A stretch of 64,000 nt of DNA from Nostoc desertorum CM1-VF14 (GTDB taxonomy: Bacteria; Cyanobacteriota; Cyanobacteriia; Cyanobacteriales; Nostocaceae): positions 167,784 through 231,783 of the forward strand of contig JAHHHR010000007.1 of assembly GCA_019359245.1 (NCBI GenBank), given 5' to 3'. The translations under genes were made by a program, and so were the position numbers. Shown here in pieces: positions 1 through 10,488 of this stretch. Each line of letters starts with the position of its first letter. Position 1 is the first letter of the stretch. The notes under the pieces were generated by a model that was not told the origin of the DNA, ran no database searches, and saw only the letters and a list, made by a program, of their open reading frames with translations.

Positions 1-1303
1 CTTTCAATTCGTCGCGGGTCATGGGGCCTGTGGTATCTTGAGAACCAACGGTGGTGATGATGGGTTCGCAAGATGTGCCGGGACGCACACCAGGTAATCC
101 ACAAGCTTTACCTACCATTTTCTGTGCTAGGCTGTAGCCTTTGCCTGTATCAAAGGCTTGCTGAGGACGGGTGAAAACGGTGCTGTGTTCTAAACCTAGT
201 GCAAGACGAGTTTTGTCGGTGAGGGTACGTCCAATAAGTAGGGGGATGCGTCCACCTGCGCGGACTTCATCGAGGATGGTGTCAGGTTTGAGGGCAAAGG
301 TGGAAATAACTTCGCCTGCTTCGTTGGTGATTTCGCCTTTGTAGGGATGGATGGTAATTACCATGCCAGTTTCTAGTTTGGTGACATCGCACTGAATAGG
401 CAAAGCACCGGCATCTTCAGCTGTGTTAAAAAAGATTGGCGCGATCGCACCACCTAAAACATAACCCCCAGCGCGTTTGTTTGGCACAAAAGGTATATCA
501 TTTCCCATGTGCCACAATACTGAGTTGATGGCAGATTTACGCGAGGAACCTGTACCAACTACATCTCCCACATAAGCTACAGGATGTCCTTTTTTCTTCA
601 GTTCAGCAATGGTTTGTAAGCTTCCCGGTTGCCGTGTCTCTAACATCACTAAGGCGTGTAAGGGAATATCTGGGCGAGTTGTGGCGCTTTGGGCGGGGGA
701 TAAATCGTCGGTATTGGTTTCGCCAGGAACTTTAAAAACAGTGACAGTAATCGCTTCTGGAACTGTGGGGCGCATGGTAAACCATTCAGCTTCCGCCCAA
801 GAGTCAACCACCCGTTTGGCGAAAGGATTGGTTTTAGACAACTCTAAAACATCGTGGTAAGCGTCATACACCAAGAGGATTTTGCTTAAGGCGTTGGCGG
901 CATAGGCGGAAATCGGTTCCTTTCCTTGTCCACCCATTACTAAAGGTGTTTCAGATGAGTCTGAGACGGATACGGTGGGCCATTGCAGCAAATCGATTAA
1001 AGATTGCACATTGTAACCACCTACCATCGTGCCCAGCAATTGCACCGCTTCTATGCGCGAAACCAAGGGACTGGTGATTTCCTTTTTGGCAATCGCGGTG
1101 AGAAATCCAGCTTTGACATAAGCTGCTGGATCAACACCAGGAGAAACGCGATCGCGCAATAAATGTAATAATATATCCTCTTGACCCTTTGGCGGATTTT
1201 TCAGTAATTCACATAATTCTGAGGTTTGCTTCGCATCCAATGGTAAAGGGGGAATACCGAGTGCTGCTCTTTCGGCAACGTGTTTACGATATTGTTCTAG
1301 CAT
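1..1303 (-). CDS. acnB: Bifunctional aconitate hydratase 2 / 2-methylisocitrate dehydratase, N-terminal part (continues past window start)
   Basis: Minus-strand frame starts [20 protein letters not shown] at 1303 and reads to the window edge, ending ...[31 protein letters not shown], which is AcnB-like. Not in the ORF track because no stop lies in the window. Confidence 0.93.
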   Translation of the reverse strand, partial: [434 protein letters not shown]

Positions 1304-1456
1304 TTTTATGTTCTCCATTGGGATGTTCTATCTTTAATTATGAAATATTTTTAGTCAATACTTGGCTATAAGAGTTTAGCTTACTTTTATTACTGAAAGC
1401 CTTACTGGTAATTGGTTGTTTGCAGTTTTTTTATACTGAAAGTTTGAAAAGTATTG

Positions 1457-1573
1457 GGCGAATGGAATTCGCTACTACACAAACAAAGTCCACCTCCGTA
1501 GACTAAGAAAAAATCAACAATTTTTAACCCACGGAGGTGGGTTTTGTCTGTATAGCCGCGACTCCTAGTCGCC
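1457..1573. repeat. Hairpin-forming dispersed element (MITE-like)
   Basis: Imperfect long inverted repeat: gcgaatggaattcgctactacacaaacaaagtccacctccgt ... acggaggtgggttttgtctgtatagccgcgactcctagtcgcc. Confidence 0.65.
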
Positions 1574-1591
1574 AGGTGTAGTAGTAATGAA

Positions 1592-1751
1592 TTAAATTGA
1601 TTGTTGGTTTAACCAAGTTTCTAAATCAGTAACACTAGAAAAATCTAGCAATACTTCTCCTAAATTCTCTAATTGTTCAATCGATAAACCTTGAACTTAC
1701 TCGATGAATGATGTATTAATCTCACCAATACGGCGATTGAGTAAACGTAAT
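1592..1751 (-). pseudogene. Remnant of a DUF4351 C-terminal tail of an Rpn/PD-(D/E)XK-type transposase-like nuclease
   Basis: Minus-strand translation LILRLLNRRIGEINTSFIE*VQGLSIEQLENLGEVLLDFSSVTDLETWLNQQSI*; DUF4351-like with an in-frame TAA and no upstream body. Confidence 0.7.
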
Positions 1752-1763
1752 ATTAATTATGCA

Positions 1764-1958
1764 ACTCAGACATTGGAAGGTACTAAAGTTTGGGACATTT
1801 TCATCTCTCTTGTTGCTACTACCCAATAGTTGGAAATTCGCTTTTTTGAGTACGTGCATGATCGCATTTATGAGGCAGGAAAAATCCCTTCTCTTGCGAC
1901 TATTCTTTGTGATAAATCTTTTCTTAATCCCCTTGGTTGGTCGTGGTCACCAGAATAA
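1764..1958 (+). pseudogene. Transposase-like C-terminal remnant (family not assigned)
   Basis: Frame TQTLEGTKVWDIFISLVATTQ*LEIRFFEYVHDRIYEAGKIPSLATILCDKSFLNPLGWSWSPE*, with an internal stop; resembles the C-terminal ends of cyanobacterial transposases. Confidence 0.4.
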
Positions 1959-2069
1959 TTGCCTACCCCGAATTATTGAGGGGATACCTAGTTTCATTCA
2001 TAAAAAATGAGTCTTCAAGCTGTGACTAAACTAAATCGCTTTTTCAGCTAATCTTATTTTTCCAATATG

Positions 2070-2103
2070 AAGATTACCAACTTTTAAAAAAGTTGGTAAT
2101 CTT
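2070..2103 (-). terminator. Intrinsic-terminator-like hairpin
   Basis: Perfect 16-bp inverted repeat aagattaccaactttt-aa-aaaagttggtaatctt, just downstream of the small minus-strand ORF. Confidence 0.6.
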
Positions 2104-2136
2104 AAGTTAAAAAGTTTTTGGACACACATTTAATTG

Positions 2137-2253
2137 TTAGAAAATCCCTAAAAGAATGATAAAAGTCAGCCCACAGAAGGCAAGCATAGATATAATCAGA
2201 ATGTTGCCAATACTGTGGTCAGAAACCGTTGACTTATCTGTATTGGTAGCCAT
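2137..2253 (-). CDS. Small single-TM protein (38 aa)
   Basis: MATNTDKSTVSDHSIGNILIISMLAFCGLTFIILLGIF*; one hydrophobic segment and a hairpin terminator directly downstream. Internal start chosen within the 63-aa track ORF. Confidence 0.45.
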   Translation of the reverse strand: MATNTDKSTVSDHSIGNILIISMLAFCGLTFIILLGIF

Positions 2254-2952
2254 ATAAATCGGCCCCACTAAACAAGTTTTGCTTAAATTATAACTAGGGT
2301 GCATAAGGATTAGTATATCTTTGAACAAAAATTGATTTTAATTCATTGAAGTTTAGTTTAATAGTGAAGTTTGAAGTAAAACAATTAATTTATATGTCAA
2401 AACCTGGCAATTAGATAATGGCAAGACAATTACTTACTACCAAAATTACTAGAATATCAGCAATGCTCAAAGCCACCTAAGAGATCATTTACACCTACTA
2501 TAAGAATGAATATTAACACTCTAGGTAAATTAAAAAAATTAAAGTATTGATTTCCAAATTTTACAGAGCTTGACGGGTCAATCTTAACGTTATCCGTGTA
2601 CTGATAATCAGATACACGCGAATAAATGATATACTCTAAAGATTCGAGCAAGCAATTGAGGGCGTGGCGTATTGTGCCCCAATTATTATCATGCAATTAT
2701 TTACTAACATCTATCAAAAGAAATAAAAATTGTATTCCTTTAGTTAGAGCAAAAAATACTGAGTCATAGATACTTTAAGTAAAGAAGAACATGATTTAAG
2801 TGCCTGCTGAAAAGTTGATATTTGTAGGTACACAGATAAATACAATTTATCTGTGTGATTTCGTGTTTATATATAGTCGAACAAAAGGTAGAGGCTTATT
2901 TGTCTCGCTTTAAAAGTCAACAATGCAAACATCGTCATTTAATGGAGTTGCC

Positions 2953-5373
2953 ATGTCTGAATTGCTTCAAGCAGTCTTAGATAGTGAAGAAAGAAGTGAC
3001 TTGCGTTCTTTTCTTAGCGAATTACGCCAACAAGAAAAGAAGTACTTGCTGCGAAACGACATACTCAATGTATATTGTGAGTATTGCTCCAAGTCCCAGA
3101 AACCTGAGGAATTTTACACTTCCTCTGAGTTAGGTAAACTCATTTACTATACTCAGGAAATTATTCAGGAGGAATCAAACTTCTGTTTTATCATCCGTTC
3201 TAAGATTGCCAGCCAAGAAGTTTATTGGTTGACATCAGACTTGAGCATTGAACCGATGACGGTGCAGGATTTGCTGGATCTGCGCGATCGCTTGGTGAAC
3301 AAATTTCATCCTAACGAGGGCGACCTGCTAGAATTGGACTTCGGCCCCTTCTATGACTACACCCCAATCATCCGCGACCCCAAAAATATTGGTAAGGGAG
3401 TACAATTTCTCAACCGCTATCTATCCAGCCAAATCTTTCAAGACTCCAAACAATTGCTGGACAGCTTATTGAATTTCTTGCGGCTGCACCACTACAACGG
3501 TGTGCAACTGCTGCTTAACGATCGCATTCAATCACAGCAGCAACTTTCTGAGCAAGTTAAGAAAGCTATCGGTTTTGTTAATAATCGCCCCGAAGAGGAA
3601 CCCTACGAACAATTCCGGTTCCAATTGCAGTCAATGGGTTTTGAACCGGGTTGGGGTAACACCGCAGCGCGAGTGCGCGAAACCCTCAATATTCTTGATG
3701 AATTGATTGATTCTGCCGATCCCCAGACCCTAGAAGCCTTTATTTCTCGTGTCCCGATGATTTTTAGAATCGTCTTGGTGTCAGCCCACGGTTGGTTTGG
3801 GCAAGAGGGAGTGTTGGGACGTCCCGATACCGGCGGTCAGGTAGTTTACGTCCTTGACCAGGCAAAGAGCCTAGAGAAGCAGCTACAAGAAGATGTCATG
3901 CTTGCGGGTTTAGAGAAATTAAATGTCGAGCCAAAGGTGATTATTCTCACCCGCTTGATTCCCAATAGTGATGGCACCCTTTGTAATCAACGGCTAGAGA
4001 AAGTCCACGGTACCGAAAATGCCTGGATTTTGCGAGTGCCTTTACGGGAATTTAATCCTAACATGACTCAAAACTGGATTTCCCGGTTTGAGTTTTGGCC
4101 TTATCTAGAAACTTTCGCCATTGATTCAGAAAAAGAACTACGGGCAGAATTCCAAGGCACACCTGACTTAATAGTTGGAAACTATACTGATGGGAATTTA
4201 ATAGCATTCTTGCTGGCGCGACGCTTGAAAGTTACCCAATGCAATGTTGCCCATGCTTTGGAAAAATCTAAATACTTATTCAGTAACCTCTACTGGCAAG
4301 AATTAGAGGAGAAATATCATTTTTCATTGCAATTCACAGCTGACTTGATTGCAATGAATGCTGCCAATTTTGTTGTCAGCAGCACCTACCAAGAAATTGT
4401 GGGAACACCGGATAGTGTGGGACAGTACGAGTCTTATAAGTGCTTCACCATGCCGGAGTTATATCATGTGACTAATGGGATTGAATTATTTAGTCCCAAA
4501 TTTAATGTCGTACCGCCTGGAGTAAACGAAAATAATTACTTCCCCTACACCCAGACTAAAGACCGAGTAGAGAGCGATCGCCAACGCCTTGCAGAAACAC
4601 TCTTTACTCTGGAAGACCCCACGCAAATCTTTGGCAAACTCGACGATCCTAACAAGCGCCCTCTCTTCTCAATGGCGCGTCTTGACCACATCAAAAACCT
4701 CACAGGTTTAGCTGAATGTTATGGTCAAAGTAAAGAATTACAGGAGCATTGCAATTTAATTTTAGTGGCGGGTAAATTGCGCGTCGAAGAATCAGGCGAC
4801 AACGAAGAACGTGACGAAATTATCAAACTCTACCAAATAATTGACGAGTATAATCTCCACGGAAAGATTCGTTGGCTGGGTGTGCGCCTGACTAAAACTG
4901 ATTCTGGTGAAATTTACCGAGTCATTGCCGATCATCAGGGAATTTTTGTACAACCAGCTTTATTTGAAGCTTTTGGGTTGACAATTTTAGAGTCGATGGT
5001 TTCAGGATTACCGACTTTTGCCACACAGTTTGGTGGGCCTCTGGAGATCATTCAAGATAAGGTTAATGGCTTTTTGATTAACCCAACAAATTTAGACGAG
5101 ACAGCCACAAAAATTATAGATTTTATTACAAAATGCGAACAGAATCCTAACTATTGGAATGAAATTTCGCAGCGAGGAATTGAGCGAGTTTACAGCACTT
5201 ATACTTGGAAAATTCACACTAGCAAGCTGTTATCATTAGCACGGATTTATGGCTTCTGGAACTTTACCTCAAAGGAGAATCGGGAAGATTTGTTCCGTTA
5301 TCTTGAGGCTTTGTTCTATTTAATTTACAAGCCAAGAGCGCAAGAACTATTAGAGCAGCACAAGTACCGATAA
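2953..5373 (+). CDS. susA: Sucrose synthase (alternative upstream start at 2923)
   Basis: ~806 aa, MSELLQAVLDSEERSDLRSFLSELRQQ..., with VSAHGWFGQEGVLGRPDTGGQVVYVLDQ and the C-terminal GT-B E-x7-E region typical of cyanobacterial SuSy. Confidence 0.93.
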   Translation: MSELLQAVLDSEERSDLRSFLSELRQQEKKYLLRNDILNVYCEYCSKSQKPEEFYTSSELGKLIYYTQEIIQEESNFCFIIRSKIASQEVYWLTSDLSIEPMTVQDLLDLRDRLVNKFHPNEGDLLELDFGPFYDYTPIIRDPKNIGKGVQFLNRYLSSQIFQDSKQLLDSLLNFLRLHHYNGVQLLLNDRIQSQQQLSEQVKKAIGFVNNRPEEEPYEQFRFQLQSMGFEPGWGNTAARVRETLNILDELIDSADPQTLEAFISRVPMIFRIVLVSAHGWFGQEGVLGRPDTGGQVVYVLDQAKSLEKQLQEDVMLAGLEKLNVEPKVIILTRLIPNSDGTLCNQRLEKVHGTENAWILRVPLREFNPNMTQNWISRFEFWPYLETFAIDSEKELRAEFQGTPDLIVGNYTDGNLIAFLLARRLKVTQCNVAHALEKSKYLFSNLYWQELEEKYHFSLQFTADLIAMNAANFVVSSTYQEIVGTPDSVGQYESYKCFTMPELYHVTNGIELFSPKFNVVPPGVNENNYFPYTQTKDRVESDRQRLAETLFTLEDPTQIFGKLDDPNKRPLFSMARLDHIKNLTGLAECYGQSKELQEHCNLILVAGKLRVEESGDNEERDEIIKLYQIIDEYNLHGKIRWLGVRLTKTDSGEIYRVIADHQGIFVQPALFEAFGLTILESMVSGLPTFATQFGGPLEIIQDKVNGFLINPTNLDETATKIIDFITKCEQNPNYWNEISQRGIERVYSTYTWKIHTSKLLSLARIYGFWNFTSKENREDLFRYLEALFYLIYKPRAQELLEQHKYR

Positions 5374-5467
5374 TAAGTTAGGAGTCAAATTAAGTTAAGA
5401 GTGAGGAGTTATGAGTTAGGAATTATAAAAATAAAAATTTTTCTAACTTTTAACTCCCAACTCCTAA

Positions 5468-6028
5468 CTAAATTGTCAACGCCCGCCAAGTTCGTTGACC
5501 AACTATTCCATCCGTTGCTAAATCCTGTTGATTTTGAAAGGCTTTGACAGCAGTTTCTGTCAGTGCGCCATAAATCCCATCAACTTTAACGGCGTAACCG
5601 CTAGACACTAACAGCCGTTGTAAGACTCTCACAGCAAGACCAGAGCTACCGAAATAAAGAGTCGGCATCGGTTGGCTACTGAACTTCTGAAACCGTCCTG
5701 TAGCCTTTGCTTTTGTACGGACTTGACCTCCAGACTGAGAATACTTATTAGACTCACCTAAATTAGAAGAACCTAGTCCCGGATTCTTTTTGCTGATTTT
5801 CTTAAGTATATGTTGTTTGTCTGGTGCGATCGCTGAGGAAGAAGCCTGAGAAATCCCATCTGTCTGCATGAATTCAGGTGGTGTGACTTGAGCAGTTATT
5901 TCTAACTGACTCTGTTTTGACTGTTTTACGTCATTTTCCACCTGAACTAATTGCTGCTGTGGCAAATTGGCCCCAGATGCTTGTCTTATTGCTAGCACGC
6001 CCGTCATCATCAGGCCAATTTCAGTCAT
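5468..6028 (-). CDS. Peptidoglycan-binding (PG_binding_1) domain protein
   Basis: C-terminus LRVLQRLLVSSGYAVKVDGIYGALTETAVKAFQNQQDLATDGIVGQRTWRAL-type repeat. Confidence 0.85.
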   Translation of the reverse strand: MTEIGLMMTGVLAIRQASGANLPQQQLVQVENDVKQSKQSQLEITAQVTPPEFMQTDGISQASSSAIAPDKQHILKKISKKNPGLGSSNLGESNKYSQSGGQVRTKAKATGRFQKFSSQPMPTLYFGSSGLAVRVLQRLLVSSGYAVKVDGIYGALTETAVKAFQNQQDLATDGIVGQRTWRALTI

Positions 6029-6813
6029 TGTAGTTCATTTTATTTCAACCAATATTTCTTTGAACTAACAACATTGCTGCTGTTCGGGATAGTACATACT
6101 GACCAAATAAAAAAGTCATCTAATAATTTTTTCAGAGAATATTTTCATAATCATATTTGCTCACCTCCTAATAATCAGACTTATATCATTAGTTTTGTGC
6201 TTCTTTTGTCTTTAATCAAGCCATGAACTTGTAAGATATCGTATCTAAATCAACGGTTTAGACAATAACATACTATATGATCATATGGGAATGCCATCAA
6301 ACAATTTTGCCTGTTTATCTTTGGATCGCGCTTGATATGCTGATTTTCTCATGTTTAGAATGGCAGTAAAAATACTACTGGATTCATAGAGTCAGTTTTT
6401 TAAGTATTGATCAATACAACATTTTGCAATAATGATAAACTCTTAATTCCAAAGAATTTTTCTTTCTTCATAGAGGTTATAAACCTTCCCCGTGTTTTTG
6501 GAAAGCGTATATTTCAAACTCAATAAAATGAAACTACAGAACATTGTTGCACAGTCTAGAGTTTAGAGTAATGCATGACAAAAATACACAGACCCACTGA
6601 ATATAATGCCTGTGCAATTCTTTTGGTTTTATGTTATTTTTTATACTGTATTTAAGTATTAAGAAAGAAGCACCTTAATAAAAAGCGCAAGGCTGATAGC
6701 GAGTATTCTTACCCCTGCGGGGAAGCAAGCTAGACGCAGGGTTTAGTAGAGAGCGTCATAAACCACCTTTAGACATCTCTTAGTACACTCAGTTGTGAAT
6801 GCTGAAGAACTTT

Positions 6814-7539
6814 TTACCTTTTTTCATCTCGCCACAAAGCAATACCGCCTAATAAACCAGTGATATTAGGGATGAGCTTGACATTTAACGGTAGCTCGAA
6901 ATTAACTTTCACGGCTTCACCGCCGCCAATGTAGAGGTAATCATAATTGAACAGATGTTGCAAAGATGCGATCGCCTTTTCTAAACGTCTATTCCATCTT
7001 TTCTCACCAATTTTTTCTAACTCTGCACGCCCTAACTGCTGCTCGAAAGTCTCTCCTTTGCGAAACGGGTGATGTCCCATTTCCATATTCGGTACTAGCT
7101 TCCCATCCACAAATAAAGCTGAACCAAACCCTGTACCCAGAGTAATCACTAATTCGACACCTTTACCAGCGATCGCACCAAACCCTTGCATATCTGCATC
7201 ATTAATCACCCGTACTGGCTTGTTTAAGTGTTTTAATAATGCTGTTTCTAAATCAAATCCGATCCAATCTGGATGTAAGTTTACCGCAGTTTCCGTGACT
7301 CCACACCGCACCACACCGGGAAAACCGACTGAAACACGATGAAATTCACCTTGAGCCGCAGCCAACACAACAATTGCATTAATTACAACCTCTGGTGTAG
7401 CAGGTTGGGGTGTATCTAAACGCGCCCTTTCCGTTACAGGATTTCCTGTAATATCCAAAACCATAGCTTTAACGCCACTACCGCCAATATCAACCGATAG
7501 GGTACGAACCGATCCATTTTCTTCAACCATTGAATTCAC
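6814..7539 (-). CDS. ppgK: Polyphosphate glucokinase (ROK family)
   Basis: TLSVDIGGSGVKAMVLD, VINDADMQGFGA, ELVITLGTGFGSALF; similar to PpgK. Confidence 0.85.
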   Translation of the reverse strand: MNSMVEENGSVRTLSVDIGGSGVKAMVLDITGNPVTERARLDTPQPATPEVVINAIVVLAAAQGEFHRVSVGFPGVVRCGVTETAVNLHPDWIGFDLETALLKHLNKPVRVINDADMQGFGAIAGKGVELVITLGTGFGSALFVDGKLVPNMEMGHHPFRKGETFEQQLGRAELEKIGEKRWNRRLEKAIASLQHLFNYDYLYIGGGEAVKVNFELPLNVKLIPNITGLLGGIALWRDEKR

Positions 7540-7714
7540 ATCCTTTTTACTGTTTAGTTAATGCTTGTTACTTCGTTATTATGCTCTGCTGTATGTGATC
7601 ATATTCGGATATTTGGAGAGTCTTTATACTTAGTGGAGAGTGTGGAGGCGAGGAGAAATAACTAATGACTAATGTCCAATACCGCTAAGATAGGAATGGC
7701 ACAATTTAAGTAAT

Positions 7715-8557
7715 ATGCACAGTTTCATTCCACCAAAACGGTTTTTTCCTTACCTCACCTGGACTGATATCCAGGCAATGCCAAATAAGGAAAATGTGGT
7801 GATCATCCAGCCAGTAGGGGCAATTGAACAACATGGCCCTCATCTGCCATTGATTGTAGATGCTGCGATCGGTATGGGGGTGCTAGGAAAAGCAATGGAA
7901 AAGCTGGATACCAGAATTCCTGCCTATGCTTTACCTAACCTTTATTATGGCAAATCTAACGAACACTGGCACTTTCCCGGTACAATTACCCTCAGCACGG
8001 CAACTCTCACGGCAATCATTATGGAAGTGGGAGAAAGTATTTACCGGGCTGGGTTTAGAAAACTGGTATTAATGAACTCCCACGGTGGACAACCCCAAGT
8101 TATGCAAATGGCGGCGCGGGATTTGCACGTTAAGTATGATGACTTTTTGGTATTTCCGTTGTTTACTTGGCGCGTGCCTAATATTACTAAAGATTTATTG
8201 ACTCCAAAAGAAGCAGCGCTAGGAATGCACGCTGGAGATGCTGAAACTAGCATTATGTTATCGATTTTGCCAGAACAAGTGAAGCTAGAGAAAGCCGTTG
8301 CAGAGTACCCACCAGAACAACCAGAAAGTAGTTTACTGAGTTGGGAAGGTAAATTACCTGTGGCTTGGGTGACGCGAGATATCAGTAAAAGTGGAGTGAT
8401 TGGCGACGCTACAACCGCAACTAAAGAAAAAGGCGATCGCATCCTCGAATCTGTCGCTAACGGTTGGGTGCAAGTTATTCAAGATATTTATGCCTATCGA
8501 CAACCGAAGGTAGAAGGTAAAGGGGTGGAGGAATTGACGCGTTTTACTCAAAGTTAA
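7715..8557 (+). CDS. Creatininase family protein
   Basis: VVIIQPVGAIEQHGPHLPLIVDAAIG, ...LVLMNSHGGQ, MHAGDAETSIML metal-ligand motifs. Confidence 0.9.
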   Translation: MHSFIPPKRFFPYLTWTDIQAMPNKENVVIIQPVGAIEQHGPHLPLIVDAAIGMGVLGKAMEKLDTRIPAYALPNLYYGKSNEHWHFPGTITLSTATLTAIIMEVGESIYRAGFRKLVLMNSHGGQPQVMQMAARDLHVKYDDFLVFPLFTWRVPNITKDLLTPKEAALGMHAGDAETSIMLSILPEQVKLEKAVAEYPPEQPESSLLSWEGKLPVAWVTRDISKSGVIGDATTATKEKGDRILESVANGWVQVIQDIYAYRQPKVEGKGVEELTRFTQS

Positions 8558-8694
8558 AAATCCAATATATTAAATGCAGGACAGCATCTAGATTTGCTAA
8601 TGTTAAGAGGGATAATGGAAATAGTACTAGCGTAGCTGCTTAAAATTTATCGGGCAGCAAGTTTCTATTAAAACTAATATTAAGAGAAAGAATT

Positions 8695-9198
8695 ATGACG
8701 GCATTTGAACCCAAGAGTCTCCGTTCTTATAGCCAAGAAGATGTGCAGCAAATTCTGCAATTAGCGATCGCTCGTCAAGCTAACGACAAAGACACAGAAT
8801 TTTCTTATGAGCAAATATTAGAAATTGCTGCTGAGTTAGAAATTGCACCTGATTCTTTAAAGTTAGCAGAACGCGATTGGCTATTACAACAGGGTCAAGT
8901 CCAACAGCGAAAAGCTTTTGACGCTTACCGCATTAGAAGATTTCAAAAGCGTTTAGGGAATTATGCAGTTTTCAATGGCTTCTTTATACTGCTAAATTTA
9001 ATCACTGGTGGCGGAATTTCTTGGTCACTGTACATTTTGCTATTCTGCGGATTGCCTGTAGGGCTGGATGCCTGGAATACTTTTCAAATCAAAGGTGAAG
9101 AGTATGAAATCGCATTCCAAAAGTGGAGCCGTAATCATCAGATAAAGAAAACTATCAGCACAGTTTTGAATAAGTGGTTTAAGGTATTACAGGTTTAG
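8695..9198 (+). CDS. 2TM domain-containing protein
   Basis: YSQEDVQQILQLAIARQ... N-terminus and RRFQKRLGNYAVFNGFFILLNLITGGG...YILLFCGLPVGLDAWNTF two-TM region. Confidence 0.75.
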   Translation: MTAFEPKSLRSYSQEDVQQILQLAIARQANDKDTEFSYEQILEIAAELEIAPDSLKLAERDWLLQQGQVQQRKAFDAYRIRRFQKRLGNYAVFNGFFILLNLITGGGISWSLYILLFCGLPVGLDAWNTFQIKGEEYEIAFQKWSRNHQIKKTISTVLNKWFKVLQV

Positions 9199-9258
9199 TA
9201 CAGCGCGGCGGAAATAAACAACTCATTCCAAATCAACGAAACGCCTACGCTGTATTGA

Positions 9259-9291
9259 TTTTGACTTTTGACTTCCGCCTTGCGGTACTAG
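9259..9291. repeat. Dispersed intergenic repeat copy 1 (ttttgacttccgccttgcggtactag)
   Basis: Near-identical string at 49346-49372. Confidence 0.7.
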
Positions 9292-9357
9292 GGTGTCTTT
9301 TCAAAATCTTAGATTCCCTTAGAAGGGGGGGGGCAAAACCTCTCAAAGTCCTCACGC

Positions 9358-9407
9358 GCAATTCATCTCAACACTGAACTCGTAGGGTCAGTGTTGAGAT
9401 GAATTGC
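9358..9407. repeat. Perfect 20-bp inverted repeat with 10-nt loop
   Basis: gcaattcatctcaacactga-actcgtaggg-tcagtgttgagatgaattgc. Confidence 0.85.
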
Positions 9408-9450
9408 TGTTTAAGGTAAATGCAGCTTTGTTTGGGACGGACTATAGTTA

Positions 9451-10488
9451 ATGAAAATACTAGACCGGAATTTGACTAGACCATTTCAGGCAATTTTTAC
9501 TGAACACCGCGTAGTTTGGGCTGCTTTACTCCTGAGTGCGGCACTGGTGATAACATTAGCGCTATCGCTTTCTCAAGGAGCAGTACCTTTAAGTATGTCG
9601 GAATTTTGGCAAGCCATACTCCGCGAAGGCGATCCGGTTAAACAGACAATTCTCTGGGATTTGCGTCTCCCGCGCATTACGGCTGCTCTCATTGTCGGCG
9701 CAGCTTTGGGAATGTCAGGAGCATTACTGCAAGGAATGTTACGCAATAGTCTTGCTGATCCATTTATTCTTGGCATTTCTGCGGGTGCAGGATTAATTGT
9801 GATTCTAATGATTGTGTGGCAAATATTCCCGATCGCAATTCCTTTAGCAGCGTGGATGGGAGCTATTGTAACTTCAGCGATCGTTATTTTGCTCGGTCGT
9901 GCGGGGTCAGGAATTTCAGTTGAGCGGTTGATTTTAGGCGGAGTGGCGATAAGTTCTTTATTAGGTGCTGTACAAAGTACATTGTTGCTTTTAGCTGAAG
10001 ATGGTCAAATTCAAATTGCGCTCAGTTGGTTAGTTGGTAGCCTTAACGGACGGGGTTGGCAAGAAATTTCGACGGCTGGCCCTTACATCATCGTTGCATT
10101 GCTAGGGGGATGCTTGCTGGCGCGATCGGTAAATGTGCTGGCTTTGGGTGATGATTTGGCTGTGGGTTTAGGGGTTTCGTTGACGCGATCGCGCCTATTA
10201 ATTGGTGGTGTAGCCACTTTATTAGCCGCAGGTGCAGTCAGCATCAGTGGCTTGATTGGATTTGTTGGTCTTGTTGTCCCTCACGGTGTCCGCCTCATCG
10301 TTGGTACAGATCATCGCTTTGTTTTGCCACTTTCCGCTCTTGCAGGTGCATGGTTACTTACTTTTGCAGATTTACTCTCTAGACTAGGAGCGGTAGAACT
10401 ACCAGTAGGTTCTGTCACTGCATTGCTGGGTTCACCGCTATTTATCTGGTTACTTTATCGTCGTTCTGCTGGGTTTAATAAATTTTAA
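9451..10488 (+). CDS. FecCD-family ABC transporter permease (iron/siderophore/cobalamin type)
   Basis: LRLPRITAALIVGAALGMSGALLQGMLRNSLADPFILGISAGAG and SGLIGFVGLVVPHGVRLIVGTDHR signatures. Confidence 0.93.
   Translation: MKILDRNLTRPFQAIFTEHRVVWAALLLSAALVITLALSLSQGAVPLSMSEFWQAILREGDPVKQTILWDLRLPRITAALIVGAALGMSGALLQGMLRNSLADPFILGISAGAGLIVILMIVWQIFPIAIPLAAWMGAIVTSAIVILLGRAGSGISVERLILGGVAISSLLGAVQSTLLLLAEDGQIQIALSWLVGSLNGRGWQEISTAGPYIIVALLGGCLLARSVNVLALGDDLAVGLGVSLTRSRLLIGGVATLLAAGAVSISGLIGFVGLVVPHGVRLIVGTDHRFVLPLSALAGAWLLTFADLLSRLGAVELPVGSVTALLGSPLFIWLLYRRSAGFNKF

Noticed and set aside
609-1371. ORFs 609-860 and 1189-1371 on plus
   Set aside because: Antisense to or overlapping the acnB coding frame; no family resemblance.
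2457-2696. 79-aa minus ORF
   Set aside because: No TM or domain signature and poor start context; likely chance in the AT-rich susA upstream region.
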